Origin: an uncultured Lachnospiraceae bacterium
GTDB lineage: Bacteria > Bacillota > Clostridia > Lachnospirales > Lachnospiraceae
Direction: 5' to 3'
DNA: 49,595 bases
NCBI GenBank assembly: GCA_947167135.1
Contig: CAMVGV010000018.1
Coordinates: 1 to 49,595 of the forward strand
The position numbers and the translations under genes are program-made. Below are positions 39,831 to 49,122 of the stretch, piece after piece (positions within the stretch are counted from its first letter, which is position 1; each line of letters opens with the position of its first letter). A model generated the notes under the pieces. That model searched no databases and was not told the origin of the DNA. It was given only the letters and a program-made list of their open reading frames with translations.

Positions 39831-41843
39831 TCAGAAAAAGATCTGTATATAACAGAGAACAATGATGATACCGATGCAGGTCATCATCATTGCAAAGGAA
39901 AAATTCGAGAAAAGCTGTCCGGCTCCGGCGGCAAGCACCGTTGACAGCCTGATCAGGAATCCGGGTTCCGTTTCCTCCCCGCATTTAACCTTTCTTTCCC
40001 TCATAACAGTCTTACGTAGAAGGAGAATACAGCCATCGGTAAGGCCTTCAAGTATCCGTGTCACGACAATGGCTGCCTTAAGGCAGATCCCGGACAACGG
40101 CTTTAATATCCTGTTTTCCCCGAAGACATATGCAGCCTTTCCCATAATAGACGGCAGATACCTTGTGATTAGCGGACGGTAGACGAGTTCCTCGAGATCA
40201 AGCTTTTCGGGCCGGAGATCCACATAGCTTCCGTCTTTCATGAGCACCCGGCGGACTACTGTAAGATAAACAAAAGCTCCTATGGCAAGTGAGATAAAAG
40301 CTCCCTTCAGGTTTTCCGCAGTAAAGGCACGGAAATCCATGATCTCTTCAAAGCCCGTCATATGTCTTATCAGCCTTATGCTGACAAAGGGCTGTCCCAG
40401 TATGATCATCAGAAGGGAGGAGCCGAAAACCGCTGCGCAGCTTGGCTTATTCATGCATTTCCTGTCCCTCTCATAGGACTGCTGTACCCTTTCGTCCCTG
40501 TTCCTCTGTACAAAGATACAGATGAAAAGCTTCAACATATATGCAAAGGTCAGACCCCCGGAGATAAGAAAGATCCACTCGATAACGGAAAAAAGACATC
40601 CGTACCCTTTTATACAATGTATTCCCTCCACGATGCCCTCGTGGAGCAGTGTCTTACTCAAATACCCGTTAAACAGCGGAACTCCGCTTATACCGAGGGC
40701 TCCAAGAGCAAAAGCCGTCATAAGAAACGGCTTATTCCGGCCGTAGCCCCGGATCTCATCCAGGGTAAGCACCCTGAGATTCATCATCACCACGCCGGCC
40801 GCCATAAAAAGCGTAAGCTTTATAAGCGAGTGATTTACCATATGCAGCGTGAGTCCGGCTAAGGCAATGCCTGTACCCTCCCGGTTTCCGCCGGAGGAAA
40901 GGATGAGCATCATCCCCGTTCCGGTAAGGATAAAGCCGATCTGTGACATGGAGGAGCAGGCAAGGGTTCTCTTCAGGTTAACCGAAAACAGTGCCAGCAC
41001 CGCTCCGAGCGCCATGGTAATAACCCCGGGAAGCAGCACCGAAAGAGCGAATATCCCATTTCCCATAAGAGCAGTGCAGGAGATCATAAGGATCCCGTAT
41101 ACCCCGACCTTTGTGAGTATGCCGGACAATAGCGCTGACGCAGGCGAGGGAGCTACGGGATGGGCCTTCGGCAGCCACACATGGACCGGGAACATTCCGG
41201 CCTTGCAGCCGAATCCGAACAGGATGCATATCCCCGCCGGCAGGATAAGCTGCTGATCCGCCGATACCCTGACCGCCTCTCTTAAAGCGTCAAAGGACAG
41301 TGTCCCCGCTGAGTACTTTAGGAGTGCAAGACCCATAAAGAGCACAAGGCCTCCGATAACCGCGATAAAGAGATAGGTATAGCCTGCCCTGACAGCCTCC
41401 GGCGACTCCTCGTGTATAACCCAGGTAAATGACGTAAAGGAGAGTATCTCAAAAAAGAGAAAGGCCGTCATCAGATCTCCGGAAAGCATCACACCCTCGG
41501 TGGCTCCAAGTGTCAGCAGGGTAAAAAACCAGTAACGGTTCAGGTTTTCCCGCTCCTTTGAAAAATACTCCTTTGCAAACAGCGTCGTGCCGGCCCACAT
41601 AAAGGCAGTGATGACCGCATATACTGCCCGGAATCCATCCGTAGTAAAGGACAATCCATCCTCCGTCATAAATGCGGCTATTCTGTATGAGGGCATAGCG
41701 TAAAACAGCAAAAGGGAGAGCATGAGCTCGGCAGCCGTCGCTCCGATCACGAAGAGATCCCGGCAGTTTTCATTCTTTTTTCCGATCATGTATGATGCCC
41801 CGGCAAGGATAAAGGGTCCGAACACGATCAAAAATATGAGCAT
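39831..41843 (-). CDS. Large MrpD/NuoM/HyfB-like proton-translocating antiporter subunit
   Basis: The 670-residue protein has about 14-16 membrane helices. It carries the conserved Glu in TM5 (TAFLFFEILSFTSFTWV), the TM7 Lys in GFGCKAGMFPVHVWLPKAHP, the TM8 Lys in SALLSGILTKVGVYG, and LACSSMSQIGFIL. Its length and C-terminal extension resemble the HyfB-type subunit of hydrogenase-4 and some MrpD proteins. It should move protons, coupled to Na+ or another cation in an Mrp-type complex. AGGAGG precedes the ATG. It is the last gene of the operon and the fourth such subunit. Confidence 0.88.
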   Translation of the reverse strand: MLIFLIVFGPFILAGASYMIGKKNENCRDLFVIGATAAELMLSLLLFYAMPSYRIAAFMTEDGLSFTTDGFRAVYAVITAFMWAGTTLFAKEYFSKERENLNRYWFFTLLTLGATEGVMLSGDLMTAFLFFEILSFTSFTWVIHEESPEAVRAGYTYLFIAVIGGLVLFMGLALLKYSAGTLSFDALREAVRVSADQQLILPAGICILFGFGCKAGMFPVHVWLPKAHPVAPSPASALLSGILTKVGVYGILMISCTALMGNGIFALSVLLPGVITMALGAVLALFSVNLKRTLACSSMSQIGFILTGTGMMLILSSGGNREGTGIALAGLTLHMVNHSLIKLTLFMAAGVVMMNLRVLTLDEIRGYGRNKPFLMTAFALGALGISGVPLFNGYLSKTLLHEGIVEGIHCIKGYGCLFSVIEWIFLISGGLTFAYMLKLFICIFVQRNRDERVQQSYERDRKCMNKPSCAAVFGSSLLMIILGQPFVSIRLIRHMTGFEEIMDFRAFTAENLKGAFISLAIGAFVYLTVVRRVLMKDGSYVDLRPEKLDLEELVYRPLITRYLPSIMGKAAYVFGENRILKPLSGICLKAAIVVTRILEGLTDGCILLLRKTVMRERKVKCGEETEPGFLIRLSTVLAAGAGQLFSNFSFAMMMTCIGIIIVLCYIQIFF

Positions 41844-41860
41844 CCGCTTCCTCCTTTTTT

Positions 41861-43339
41861 CTACAGCAGTCCTTTTGCGATCTTTTCTATGTACCCGATC
41901 AGGGGACCGGGCCTTATCCCCAAAAGAACATTCAATATCCCGAAAAAGACAATCGGGATAAGCATGCGTCTCCCGGGATCCTTAATATCGCTCCTGTCTG
42001 CATATCTGTCGCTTCCCTCAACCGGAAAAAACGCCCTGACGCTCACCGTCAATATGTACATAGCGCACAGAAAAGCAGAAATTATCAGAGCAAACACGCC
42101 TGATAAGCTCTGCGCTCTCCCGGCTTCAATCCCTGCGTTTACAAGCCTCCACTTTGATACAAAGCCGCAGAATAAGGGTATTCCCACCAGAGAAAAGCCT
42201 GCAAGGGTGTAGAGTGAAAAAATAACCGGCATCCTCCTCCCCACACCGTTAATCTGATAGATATACTCATTCCCCGTGACATGCATAAAGGCTCCTGCAC
42301 AGAGAAACAGTGACATCTTGATGATCCCATGGAAGACCATGTGCAGAAGCCCCGCTGTCAGTCCCGCCGGTGTCAGTAAAAGGATCCCGAAAAGCATATA
42401 GGACAGATTACTTACCGTGGAATAAGCAAGTCTCCTCTTAAAATGCCGCTGCTTTAGGGCCATGGCGGCCGCAAATACCATTGTAAACTCTGCTGTAAGA
42501 AGGGCAGCGTTAAGGGACAGGGTTCCGGACAGGATTTCCGTCCCAAAGGTAAAATAAACAAGCCTCGCCACCGCAAAAACCCCGGAGTTTACAACAGCAA
42601 CCGCATGAAGGAGCGCAGTCACCGGAGTCGGCGCAGCCGAGGCTGTGGGAAGCCAGTCGTGAAGCGGAAATACCGCGGCCTTTACCCCGAAACCGAAAAA
42701 GCCGCACAAAAACGCAAGCTGCAGTATGGGCGTCATACGGCTCACATGCAGGCTGCCCCCGTAAATAAATAACCCGCCTTCGCCGTAAACCGTGGTAAGC
42801 ACCACGGCAAAAAAGGCGAAACCCGTGCCTCCAATGGTGAACGCCGCGTATTTCCGTCCGGCATACATACTCTCATGGTTTCCGTAATGACAGACCAAAG
42901 GGATGGTGACAAGGGTCAGCATTTCTATAAAGGTGTAGAGTGTTGTCACATTATAGGAAAAAGAGAGCCCCAGCGTTACCCCGTAGGTCATAATATAAAA
43001 GGCAAAGAAACGGTTTTTCTTCTGTGCCTCCTCCATATATTCAAATGCATACAGCATTACAAGGGGCCACATCAGAGAGACCATACCCGCAAAAAGGCAG
43101 GATAGCCCGTCCGGACGGAAGCCTATGGAGAATTTGCCGGACAGGCTTATTATCTGCACGGCTTCTCTTCTGACAAAAAGTACAGCTGTCCACACGAGTA
43201 TGCTTGTGATCAGCACTATGGTCTCAAGATAGAGATTACGCTTTTTGTCCGCATCTCCCGGAAGCCTTAAAAAAAGCAGTGAAAACCCTCCGGCTATCGG
43301 CAGCAATATGGGTATTAGCAGGAAATAAGGACTTATCAT
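41861..43339 (-). CDS. NuoL/MrpA-like antiporter subunit
   Basis: The 492-residue protein has about 14 helices, with TM5 Glu in VTTLYTFIEMLTLVTIPLV, TM7 Lys in GFGVKAAVFPLHDWLPTA and TM8 LLHAVAVVNSGVF. The TM8 His with no following Lys is the NuoL/MrpA-type signature, unlike its three neighbours. It lacks the C-terminal domain of full MrpA, which is encoded separately upstream as MbhD- and MbhE-like pieces. It overlaps the preceding gene by four nucleotides (ATGA). Confidence 0.87.
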   Translation of the reverse strand: MISPYFLLIPILLPIAGGFSLLFLRLPGDADKKRNLYLETIVLITSILVWTAVLFVRREAVQIISLSGKFSIGFRPDGLSCLFAGMVSLMWPLVMLYAFEYMEEAQKKNRFFAFYIMTYGVTLGLSFSYNVTTLYTFIEMLTLVTIPLVCHYGNHESMYAGRKYAAFTIGGTGFAFFAVVLTTVYGEGGLFIYGGSLHVSRMTPILQLAFLCGFFGFGVKAAVFPLHDWLPTASAAPTPVTALLHAVAVVNSGVFAVARLVYFTFGTEILSGTLSLNAALLTAEFTMVFAAAMALKQRHFKRRLAYSTVSNLSYMLFGILLLTPAGLTAGLLHMVFHGIIKMSLFLCAGAFMHVTGNEYIYQINGVGRRMPVIFSLYTLAGFSLVGIPLFCGFVSKWRLVNAGIEAGRAQSLSGVFALIISAFLCAMYILTVSVRAFFPVEGSDRYADRSDIKDPGRRMLIPIVFFGILNVLLGIRPGPLIGYIEKIAKGLL

Positions 43340-44775
43340 ATAAGCTCAACTATCCTCCCGCCGAAAACTCCCACCATCAGTGCTGCCAGACAGAGCAGCA
43401 TCAGAGGTATTGTCATAAAGAGCGGGGGCTCCTTATTCTCCGTCCCGGAGAGATCGAAATCCCTGCCGGGAAAGAACGCATCCACCGCTATGGGAAACAG
43501 ATATCCTGCCGTCAAAAGTGCCGATATCAGCAGCACAACCGGAGGCAGTACCGAAAAAATACCCATACCGTCTCCCAGTGCTGCGCCTGCAAGCACCCAT
43601 TTACTCGTGAATCCTCCCATTGGAGGTATTCCTACCAGAGACAGGGAAGCCAGCATAAAGCACCACAATGTGACCGGCATTTCCCTTCCCGTGCCCTTAA
43701 GCTCCGTTACACTCCGTTTACCGAGCTTACAGATGAAGATCCCCGCCACCAGAAAGAGACAACCCTTGGAAACCGCATGGCTTAATAAGTGAAGCATCCC
43801 TCCCTTGAAGCCCTCCGTAGTCATGACCGAAAGCCCCAGCAGTATGTAGGAGATCTGGCTTACTGTAGAATAGGCCAGCCGTTTCTTCAATATCTTTTCA
43901 TGAAAAGCACAGGTCGAACCCATAAGGATCGTTAACAGGCACAGGGTCATCCAGGCGTACTGAACCCAGGTGCCCCGCAGCAATTCCACACCCACGGAAT
44001 AGAATATGAGGCGGACAATTGCAAAGACCCCGGCCTTGGCGATTATACCGGAAAGAAGGGCTGAGGCAGGCGCCGGCGCTATGGGATGGGCTGTGGGCAG
44101 CCAGCCATGCATGGGATACATTCCGGCCTTGGTTCCAAAGCCGATTATCCCGATAAAAATGACCGCCTGAAACACAGCCTCATTCCCGGAAAGCAGGCTC
44201 CTCTCAATGATCCCTCCCGGAATAAACGCTGCATCACCCACCGAATGGTAATACACGAAAAACACCGCGAGCAGACCCATCAGTGCTCCGGCTACGGAAT
44301 AAAAGAGATATTTTAATCCGGCCGCAACCGCTTCCTTTGTCATTTCGTGCAGAACCAGTGGAACGGACGACAGTGACGCGAGTTCAAAGCAGAAATAAAG
44401 CGTCAGCAGATTTGCGGACATTGATATGGCCACCAGGGCTCCCAGAGATACGAAATAGAAGCTGAAGAACATCTCAGGCCGCTCTTCTGTTTTCATATAT
44501 TCAAAGGCGTAGAAGCAGACCGCCGTATACAGGATCAGCACCACCGAGAGAAACAGCCTTCCGAAGCTGTCATATGAAAACCCGAAGACTGCCCGGTCCG
44601 TAATGCAAAAGAGTGTCACCGCTTTTCCGTACAGGGCGGCAAGGATACAGAGAATATCCGTAAGAACCATAATACCCGCGTATCTTCTGGTTCTGCTGCC
44701 ATCCTTTCTCTCCGGGTAAAGAGCCGCGAACGGACCCGCGATCATCGGAAATAATATCGCTGTAATGAGAAGCAT
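43336..44775 (-). CDS. MrpD/NuoM/NuoN-like antiporter subunit
   Basis: The 479-residue protein has about 14 helices, TM5 Glu in LLTLYFCFELASLSSVPLVL, TM7 Lys in GFGTKAGMYPMHGWLPTAHP and TM8 Lys in SALLSGIIAKAGVF, so all residues for proton transfer are present. It is close in sequence to the 670-residue subunit and probably arose by duplication. A ~50-nt gap separates it from the upstream 495-residue subunit; it overlaps the downstream NuoL-like gene. Confidence 0.87.
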   Translation of the reverse strand: MLLITAILFPMIAGPFAALYPERKDGSRTRRYAGIMVLTDILCILAALYGKAVTLFCITDRAVFGFSYDSFGRLFLSVVLILYTAVCFYAFEYMKTEERPEMFFSFYFVSLGALVAISMSANLLTLYFCFELASLSSVPLVLHEMTKEAVAAGLKYLFYSVAGALMGLLAVFFVYYHSVGDAAFIPGGIIERSLLSGNEAVFQAVIFIGIIGFGTKAGMYPMHGWLPTAHPIAPAPASALLSGIIAKAGVFAIVRLIFYSVGVELLRGTWVQYAWMTLCLLTILMGSTCAFHEKILKKRLAYSTVSQISYILLGLSVMTTEGFKGGMLHLLSHAVSKGCLFLVAGIFICKLGKRSVTELKGTGREMPVTLWCFMLASLSLVGIPPMGGFTSKWVLAGAALGDGMGIFSVLPPVVLLISALLTAGYLFPIAVDAFFPGRDFDLSGTENKEPPLFMTIPLMLLCLAALMVGVFGGRIVELI

Positions 44776-44826
44776 ACTTTGTCGATACCGCTCCTTCCTG
44801 TCTTTATGATCTGCCGCCTTTTCCTG

Positions 44827-46314
44827 TCACCCGAACATCAGTAGTCCGGTCCGGATGAGATCCGCCGCTACCCTGGAGAACAGCCCCAGAAACAGATTAC
44901 AGGCTGTCAGGGCCAGCAGCGGAAGGATGAAGTCCGCCCTGTGGCCTGCTCTTTCCGTTTTCTCCGGGGAATCCGTGTAGATCCGGATAACGGTACGTAT
45001 AAAATACATCGCATTTAAAAGGGAGCTCACGGCCAGTGCCAGCATAACGAGGATCAGCTTCCTGTTCCCTACTGTCACAGCCGCGAGTCCAAACTGCAGC
45101 TTGGATGAAAAGCCCGCAAAAATGGGTATTCCGATCATTGAAAGTGCACTGACGGAAAAAAACGCCCCTGCATCCCTGTCACGAAGTCCGCTTCCCTGCA
45201 GCTCCCTGAAAAGGAGGCTTCCCCCGGACACCTCCGCAAGACGCGGTGTCGTAAGGAAAAGCTGGGATTTGGTGACGGCATGGACCAGGATATGGAAAAG
45301 CGCTGCGGTATAGCCGGCTGCCCCTCCGAGTCCGAGGCCCGCATAAATGTATCCGATCTGTGCCGCAGAGGACAGAGCCACCATGCGGTTAATATTATTG
45401 GACAGTATCGCCCCTGCGGATCCCGCTATGATGCCACAGACCCCAAGCAGCAGAAGGATATTCCGGACAGGCATCATTTCAAAGGTTTTTATCCCTATGA
45501 CACGGTAATAAATCTTAAACAGCAAAAATATATATGCCTTTGAAACAATGGCTGAAAGTATGGCGGCCGATGTGGGCGTCGCCCAGCCGTAGGTGTCCGG
45601 CATCCAGTAATGAAAGGGGAACAGACCGCTCTTAATGGAGAGGCCGACGGTCAGGATACCCACCACTATCGTAAGATTCCTTAGAACCTGCGGATCCCCG
45701 GCAAGCTCCGTGATCGTATGCTGCATAGGCACCATGAGAAGGTGTCCCGTCATTGAATACAAAAGTACCACTCCCAGCAGGAAAAGCCCCGACCCGAGAA
45801 GATTTAATATCATATACCGGACCGCCGCCAGGGTTGTTCGTCCGAGTTCCCTGACGATCAGTATGCCGCAGCTTGTAAGAGTCAGGATCTCCACAAATAC
45901 ATAGCCCGTGAAGATGTCATTCGTCCAGACTACAGACATCAGCGCCGCTGTCATAAGGTTCAGGAGAGCGTAGTAAAGATTTATCTTACTCTCATCTATG
46001 TCCGTATTGACGAAGCGGTGTCCGGCAGTAACCGAGCAGATCAGTACCGTCAGGAAAAGGAGCGCCATAAGCGCTTCAAGCACCCCGGCCCGTATCTCAT
46101 TACCCCAGGGTGCGGGAAATTCGCCCATGGTAAAGGTAAATTCCCTGCCGGTCTGCACTACATTTGCCAGCACCGCTGCAGCCATCCCAGTCAGCACAAG
46201 TTCGAGCGCAAAGGTATAGCGCTTGGCCGTCCTTCCCTTCAGCAGCAGACAGAGTACTCCGGAGAACAGACTCAGCAAAATGGTAAAAAGAGGAAAGCCG
46301 GTGACTATAACCAT
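44827..46314 (-). CDS. mrpD: MrpD-like antiporter subunit
   Basis: The 495-residue, ~14-helix protein has TM5 Glu in TGYVFVEILTLTSCGILIV, TM7 Lys in LSIKSGLFPFHYWMPDTYG and TM8 Lys in AAILSAIVSKAYIFLLFKI. Position directly after the MrpC-like gene, in the canonical C-D order, supports the MrpD label. GGAGG lies 10 nt upstream of the ATG, which follows the mrpC stop directly. In the Mrp complex this subunit provides a proton pathway. Confidence 0.88.
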   Translation of the reverse strand: MVIVTGFPLFTILLSLFSGVLCLLLKGRTAKRYTFALELVLTGMAAAVLANVVQTGREFTFTMGEFPAPWGNEIRAGVLEALMALLFLTVLICSVTAGHRFVNTDIDESKINLYYALLNLMTAALMSVVWTNDIFTGYVFVEILTLTSCGILIVRELGRTTLAAVRYMILNLLGSGLFLLGVVLLYSMTGHLLMVPMQHTITELAGDPQVLRNLTIVVGILTVGLSIKSGLFPFHYWMPDTYGWATPTSAAILSAIVSKAYIFLLFKIYYRVIGIKTFEMMPVRNILLLLGVCGIIAGSAGAILSNNINRMVALSSAAQIGYIYAGLGLGGAAGYTAALFHILVHAVTKSQLFLTTPRLAEVSGGSLLFRELQGSGLRDRDAGAFFSVSALSMIGIPIFAGFSSKLQFGLAAVTVGNRKLILVMLALAVSSLLNAMYFIRTVIRIYTDSPEKTERAGHRADFILPLLALTACNLFLGLFSRVAADLIRTGLLMFG

Positions 46315-46695
46315 TTATCTGTCCTCCATCTGATGCCTGGACAGTATATAGATCTCATCCAGGTTCAGGGTGTGGTATCTTTTGTAGAGACGTATGGAAA
46401 GAGACAGCATCACGGCCGTCACGGATACCGATACTACGATCCCCGTAAGCACCAGCCCCGCGGGAACCGGGTTTATATATGCCGACGTCTGTTTTACCCC
46501 GCCCTCGATGATCGGAGCCTTCCGTCCCTCAATATAGCCAAGTGAGGCCAGGAAGAGAAAGATCCCCGAGTCCATGATGTTCATTCCTATCAGCTTTTTT
46601 ATCAGATTCTGCTGAAAGAGCAGCATGGTAAAGCCTATCCCGAAGAGGATCACAGCAGCCGCCTCTTCATTGTTTACCAGCAGATGTTCAAGCAC
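46315..46695 (-). CDS. mrpC: MrpC/MnhC (NuoK-like) subunit
   Basis: This 126-residue protein has three membrane helices: AAAVILFGIGFTMLLFQQN, then LIGMNIMDSGIFLFLASLGY and VLTGIVVSVSVTAVMLSLSI. It has the NuoK-family pattern of MrpC, with the Pro-rich loop between helices 2 and 3 (GGVKQTSAYINPVPAGLVLT). Its start overlaps the preceding MbhE-MnhB fusion gene by eight nucleotides. Confidence 0.9.
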   Translation of the reverse strand: MLEHLLVNNEEAAAVILFGIGFTMLLFQQNLIKKLIGMNIMDSGIFLFLASLGYIEGRKAPIIEGGVKQTSAYINPVPAGLVLTGIVVSVSVTAVMLSLSIRLYKRYHTLNLDEIYILSRHQMEDR

Positions 46696-47626
46696 CGCCT
46701 ATATTTCCTCTCTTAAACAAACTGAAAAACCCATACATTGTGCAGGCCACCACCAGACCAACGGCAACATTCAGCGGCAGTATCAGACCGCCGGAAAATA
46801 TGTTTCCCGGGATCCCTTTGGGGATGTGGTTTTCCAGTCCGTTGGCTCCCGTGAAAAACACATATCCCTTCGCAAGGCTGTAAAAAGCCAGGGATACAAA
46901 GGTGGTAAGTGACAGCACCCTCGCCGAAAATACCCTGTCCACCGCCTCAAAGCCGAAGGTCAGACTGAACACGATAAGGGCTGCCCCCAGAATGGCTCCT
47001 GCGGAAAACCCGCCTCCCGGACCGTTCTGACCGTTAAGCAGTACGTAGATCCCGAAAAGAATTATGCAGGGTACCAGTATCGTTCCCACCAGCCGAAGAA
47101 TTGAATCCTCCGAAATATCAAAAAAGCGGTCCTCCTTTATCGTATAATAGCTGTCCAGATGACCGCCGCGGATGGTCTTTTTATCGAGCTTCAACAGTAT
47201 CAAAACACAGACCAGTGCGGTAAAGAGGACGTGGGACTCCCCAAGTGTATCAAAGGCACGGTAATCGAGGATCATTCCGGTAACTATATTTACGGCACCG
47301 GTCTCTTCAACACCGTGTTCGATGTAGCGCTTCACCACTTCCACGGTTCGCGGGTTTTCCTCTCCGTACCTCGGGAGATTCGTCACAGTATAGAGAAGCA
47401 CGCCGATAAGCACGATACAGCTCATAACCGAGACCACCCGGTAAAATGCGAAAAATCCCTTCTCCTCTGCCCGGATCACCGACTCAGTGCCCTGTATTTT
47501 CATCCGGTTCTCTTTTCTCTGTTTTTTCAGGTCTTCTCTGGAGCTGTCCGGAATCTCGGCGGCATCGGAAATATCCTCCAGTAATTCCATATCTTCCGAG
47601 AGCCAGCGAAAAAATAGTTCCTTCAA
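46688..47626 (-). CDS. MbhE-like/MnhB fusion subunit
   Basis: The 312-residue protein combines two parts. Residues ~60-150 resemble MbhE, equal to the end of MrpA (helix, then VNIVTGMILDYRAFDTLGES and VLFTALVCVLILL). Residues ~165-312 are an MnhB/MrpB domain (LNGQNGPGGGFSAGAILGAA and VAVGLVVACTMYGFFSLF). A charged cytoplasmic extension of ~55 residues precedes the first helix. In Bacillus MrpA the MbhD- and MbhE-like parts are fused to the large antiporter subunit. Here they are detached, as in Mbh/Mbs complexes, with E joined to B. Confidence 0.87.
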   Translation of the reverse strand: MKELFFRWLSEDMELLEDISDAAEIPDSSREDLKKQRKENRMKIQGTESVIRAEEKGFFAFYRVVSVMSCIVLIGVLLYTVTNLPRYGEENPRTVEVVKRYIEHGVEETGAVNIVTGMILDYRAFDTLGESHVLFTALVCVLILLKLDKKTIRGGHLDSYYTIKEDRFFDISEDSILRLVGTILVPCIILFGIYVLLNGQNGPGGGFSAGAILGAALIVFSLTFGFEAVDRVFSARVLSLTTFVSLAFYSLAKGYVFFTGANGLENHIPKGIPGNIFSGGLILPLNVAVGLVVACTMYGFFSLFKRGNIGGA

Positions 47627-47931
47627 ATTTCCGTCCCTTCCTCCCGGTCATTATCCTCTTCTCCGGGCTCTTCTTTATCAGGCTCCCCATCCCCGCTCCG
47701 GACCTTTTTCAGCGTCATCAGAAAGAGGACTCCGCTGATGCCTGCCCCGACGGCGGCCTCCGTGATCGCCAGATCCGGGGATTCCATCAAGATCCAGAGG
47801 ATGCACATGACTGAGCTGTAAAACATAAATATTATCACCGACTGTAAGATATTCCGGGTCAGATTGACCGCAATGGCGCAGATTATCAGAATAATAAGAA
47901 GTATTATCCGGAAGACCAGCTTCATTTCCAT
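47623..47931 (-). CDS. MbhD-like (DUF4040) subunit
   Basis: With ATG 47931 (GGGGAGAG upstream) the protein has ~102 residues and three helices. It carries the DUF4040 signature SPDLAITEAAVGAGISGVLF, with the conserved acidic and small residues also found near the C-terminus of MrpA. A longer frame (to 48003) would overlap mrpG extensively. It overlaps the mrpG end by ten nucleotides and the next gene by four. Confidence 0.87.
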   Translation of the reverse strand: MEMKLVFRIILLIILIICAIAVNLTRNILQSVIIFMFYSSVMCILWILMESPDLAITEAAVGAGISGVLFLMTLKKVRSGDGEPDKEEPGEEDNDREEGTEI

Positions 47932-48233
47932 AGCTTCAGCTCTCCCCCCGCATAATATTCGACCTGACTCAGGAAATGAGACGAGACAGGAGATGTAAAC
48001 CACATAAACACGATAAGTAAGAGAAGCTTAAGGGAATCGCTTTTTAGGCCGGTGGCGGCCATGACAGCCGCGATCACAAAGAGGAGTCCAAGTGAATCCC
48101 CGATACCCCCTGCATGCATACGGTTCAGAATGAACCCGAAGCGGTACACCCCGATAACAGCCAGCGTATAGCAAAACAGCGCGGCCAGTAGCAACAGGGC
48201 GGTGATGAAAAATACGATCCATTCAGCTGTCAC
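47922..48233 (-). CDS. mrpG: MrpG/MnhG subunit
   Basis: This 103-residue protein has three helices with the MnhG motif YRFGFILNRMHAGGIGDSLG and the following VIAAVMAATG helix. The GTG start at 48233 lies behind GGAGGAG and overlaps the mrpF stop. MrpG is a small structural subunit needed for antiport by the full complex. Confidence 0.9.
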   Translation of the reverse strand: MTAEWIVFFITALLLLAALFCYTLAVIGVYRFGFILNRMHAGGIGDSLGLLFVIAAVMAATGLKSDSLKLLLLIVFMWFTSPVSSHFLSQVEYYAGGELKLWK

Positions 48234-48558
48234 TGTTTTTCTCCTCCTCCTTCTGCTTCGCGGAACCGCCTTCTTTTCGGGAATAGCGGAAGGGAATATA
48301 AACGTTTGCCAGAATCAGTACGGAGATAAAGCTTATCATGGCATAGATCAGCGCCACATCCGCAAGGTAGCTTTCCTTCAGTACCCGGCTGAGAATGGTG
48401 ATGCAGCAGATCACCATTGTTCCCGTCATATTGATGCAGAGTATCCGGTCTGTGATCCTGGGTCCTATTATGGACCGGATCAGAAGGAAAAGTATCAGTA
48501 TGGAAAACCATACCAGCGCAGCGGAAAACAGTATTTGATACGCAGTCTCTACCTTCAC
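48223..48558 (-). CDS. mrpF: MrpF/MnhF subunit
   Basis: The 111-residue protein has three helices and the MnhF motif IIGPRITDRILCINMTGT, followed by VALIYAMISFISVLILA. The C-terminus is a charged tail. GTG 48558 follows GAGGAG and overlaps the end of mrpE by four nucleotides. Confidence 0.9.
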   Translation of the reverse strand: MKVETAYQILFSAALVWFSILILFLLIRSIIGPRITDRILCINMTGTMVICCITILSRVLKESYLADVALIYAMISFISVLILANVYIPFRYSRKEGGSAKQKEEEKNSDS

Positions 48559-49007
48559 TTTATTCTCCTCAATAATCTCACAAAAGAAGAGTCATCTATG
48601 CCCCGGCCATATTCCGGTCTGAGACAGTGGATGACAAAAAGGTCTCCCTCCTGGAACATCGTTATGGTTCCCGGAGTCAGTGTTATGGAATTCGCCAGCA
48701 GAACATTCTGCATTTTGGATTCAAAGCCCGAATGAAACTCAATGATCACCGGCTCCGGAGCCTGTCCCCGAAGGATCATCAGCATTACGGATGAAGCCGA
48801 TACCATTATCTCCCGTATCAGGTTCAGCACGTACAGAATAAAGAGAAATATATTCCTAAGGAGTCTTATGTCACTTGCGGGGGAATAGCCAGTCAGCCTG
48901 TATGAGAACAGAGAGACGAGTGCGGTTACCGGCAGACCGGTCAGTATGATCTCCGTCGTGACCCGGCCGTTAAATATAACCCACAATATGAAAAATATCA
49001 CCGGCAT
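48555..49007 (-). CDS. mrpE: MrpE/MnhE subunit, first gene of the operon
   Basis: From ATG 49007 (GGGGGAAG upstream) the protein has 150 residues with two N-terminal helices and the MnhE signatures FILYVLNLIREIMVSAS and LLANSITLTPGTITM. A longer frame from 49094 would include the promoter region and is rejected. A sigma-A-type promoter lies ~90 nt upstream. The operon order E-F-G-D'-(E'B)-C-D-D-A'-D differs from the canonical A-B-C-D-E-F-G order. Confidence 0.9.
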   Translation of the reverse strand: MPVIFFILWVIFNGRVTTEIILTGLPVTALVSLFSYRLTGYSPASDIRLLRNIFLFILYVLNLIREIMVSASSVMLMILRGQAPEPVIIEFHSGFESKMQNVLLANSITLTPGTITMFQEGDLFVIHCLRPEYGRGIDDSSFVRLLRRIK

Positions 49008-49093
49008 GCTCTCTTCCCCCTTTTCCGCAGCCCCAAAAAAACTTAACCATCGGAATGATCCACCAAAACCCGGCTCCTGTAAACCCAAACACA

Positions 49094-49122
49094 ATTATAA
49101 TTCAAGACATTCACCCGTACAA
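49094..49122 (-). promoter_or_regulatory. Sigma-A-type promoter of the antiporter operon
   Basis: On the minus strand TTGTAC (49117-49122) and a perfect TATAAT (49094-49099) are spaced 17 nt. The first gene begins ~87 nt downstream. Confidence 0.75.

Noticed and set aside
41861-43339. Loss of the TM8 lysine as a sign of an inactive subunit
   Set aside because: NuoL/MrpA-type subunits can carry a His at this region; the His is present, so the residue is not evidence of inactivation.
39831-46314. NuoL/M/N-like genes suggesting complex I or a membrane hydrogenase
   Set aside because: No redox subunits are present in the window; the small E, F, G, C and B subunits identify an Mrp/Mbh-type antiporter module.
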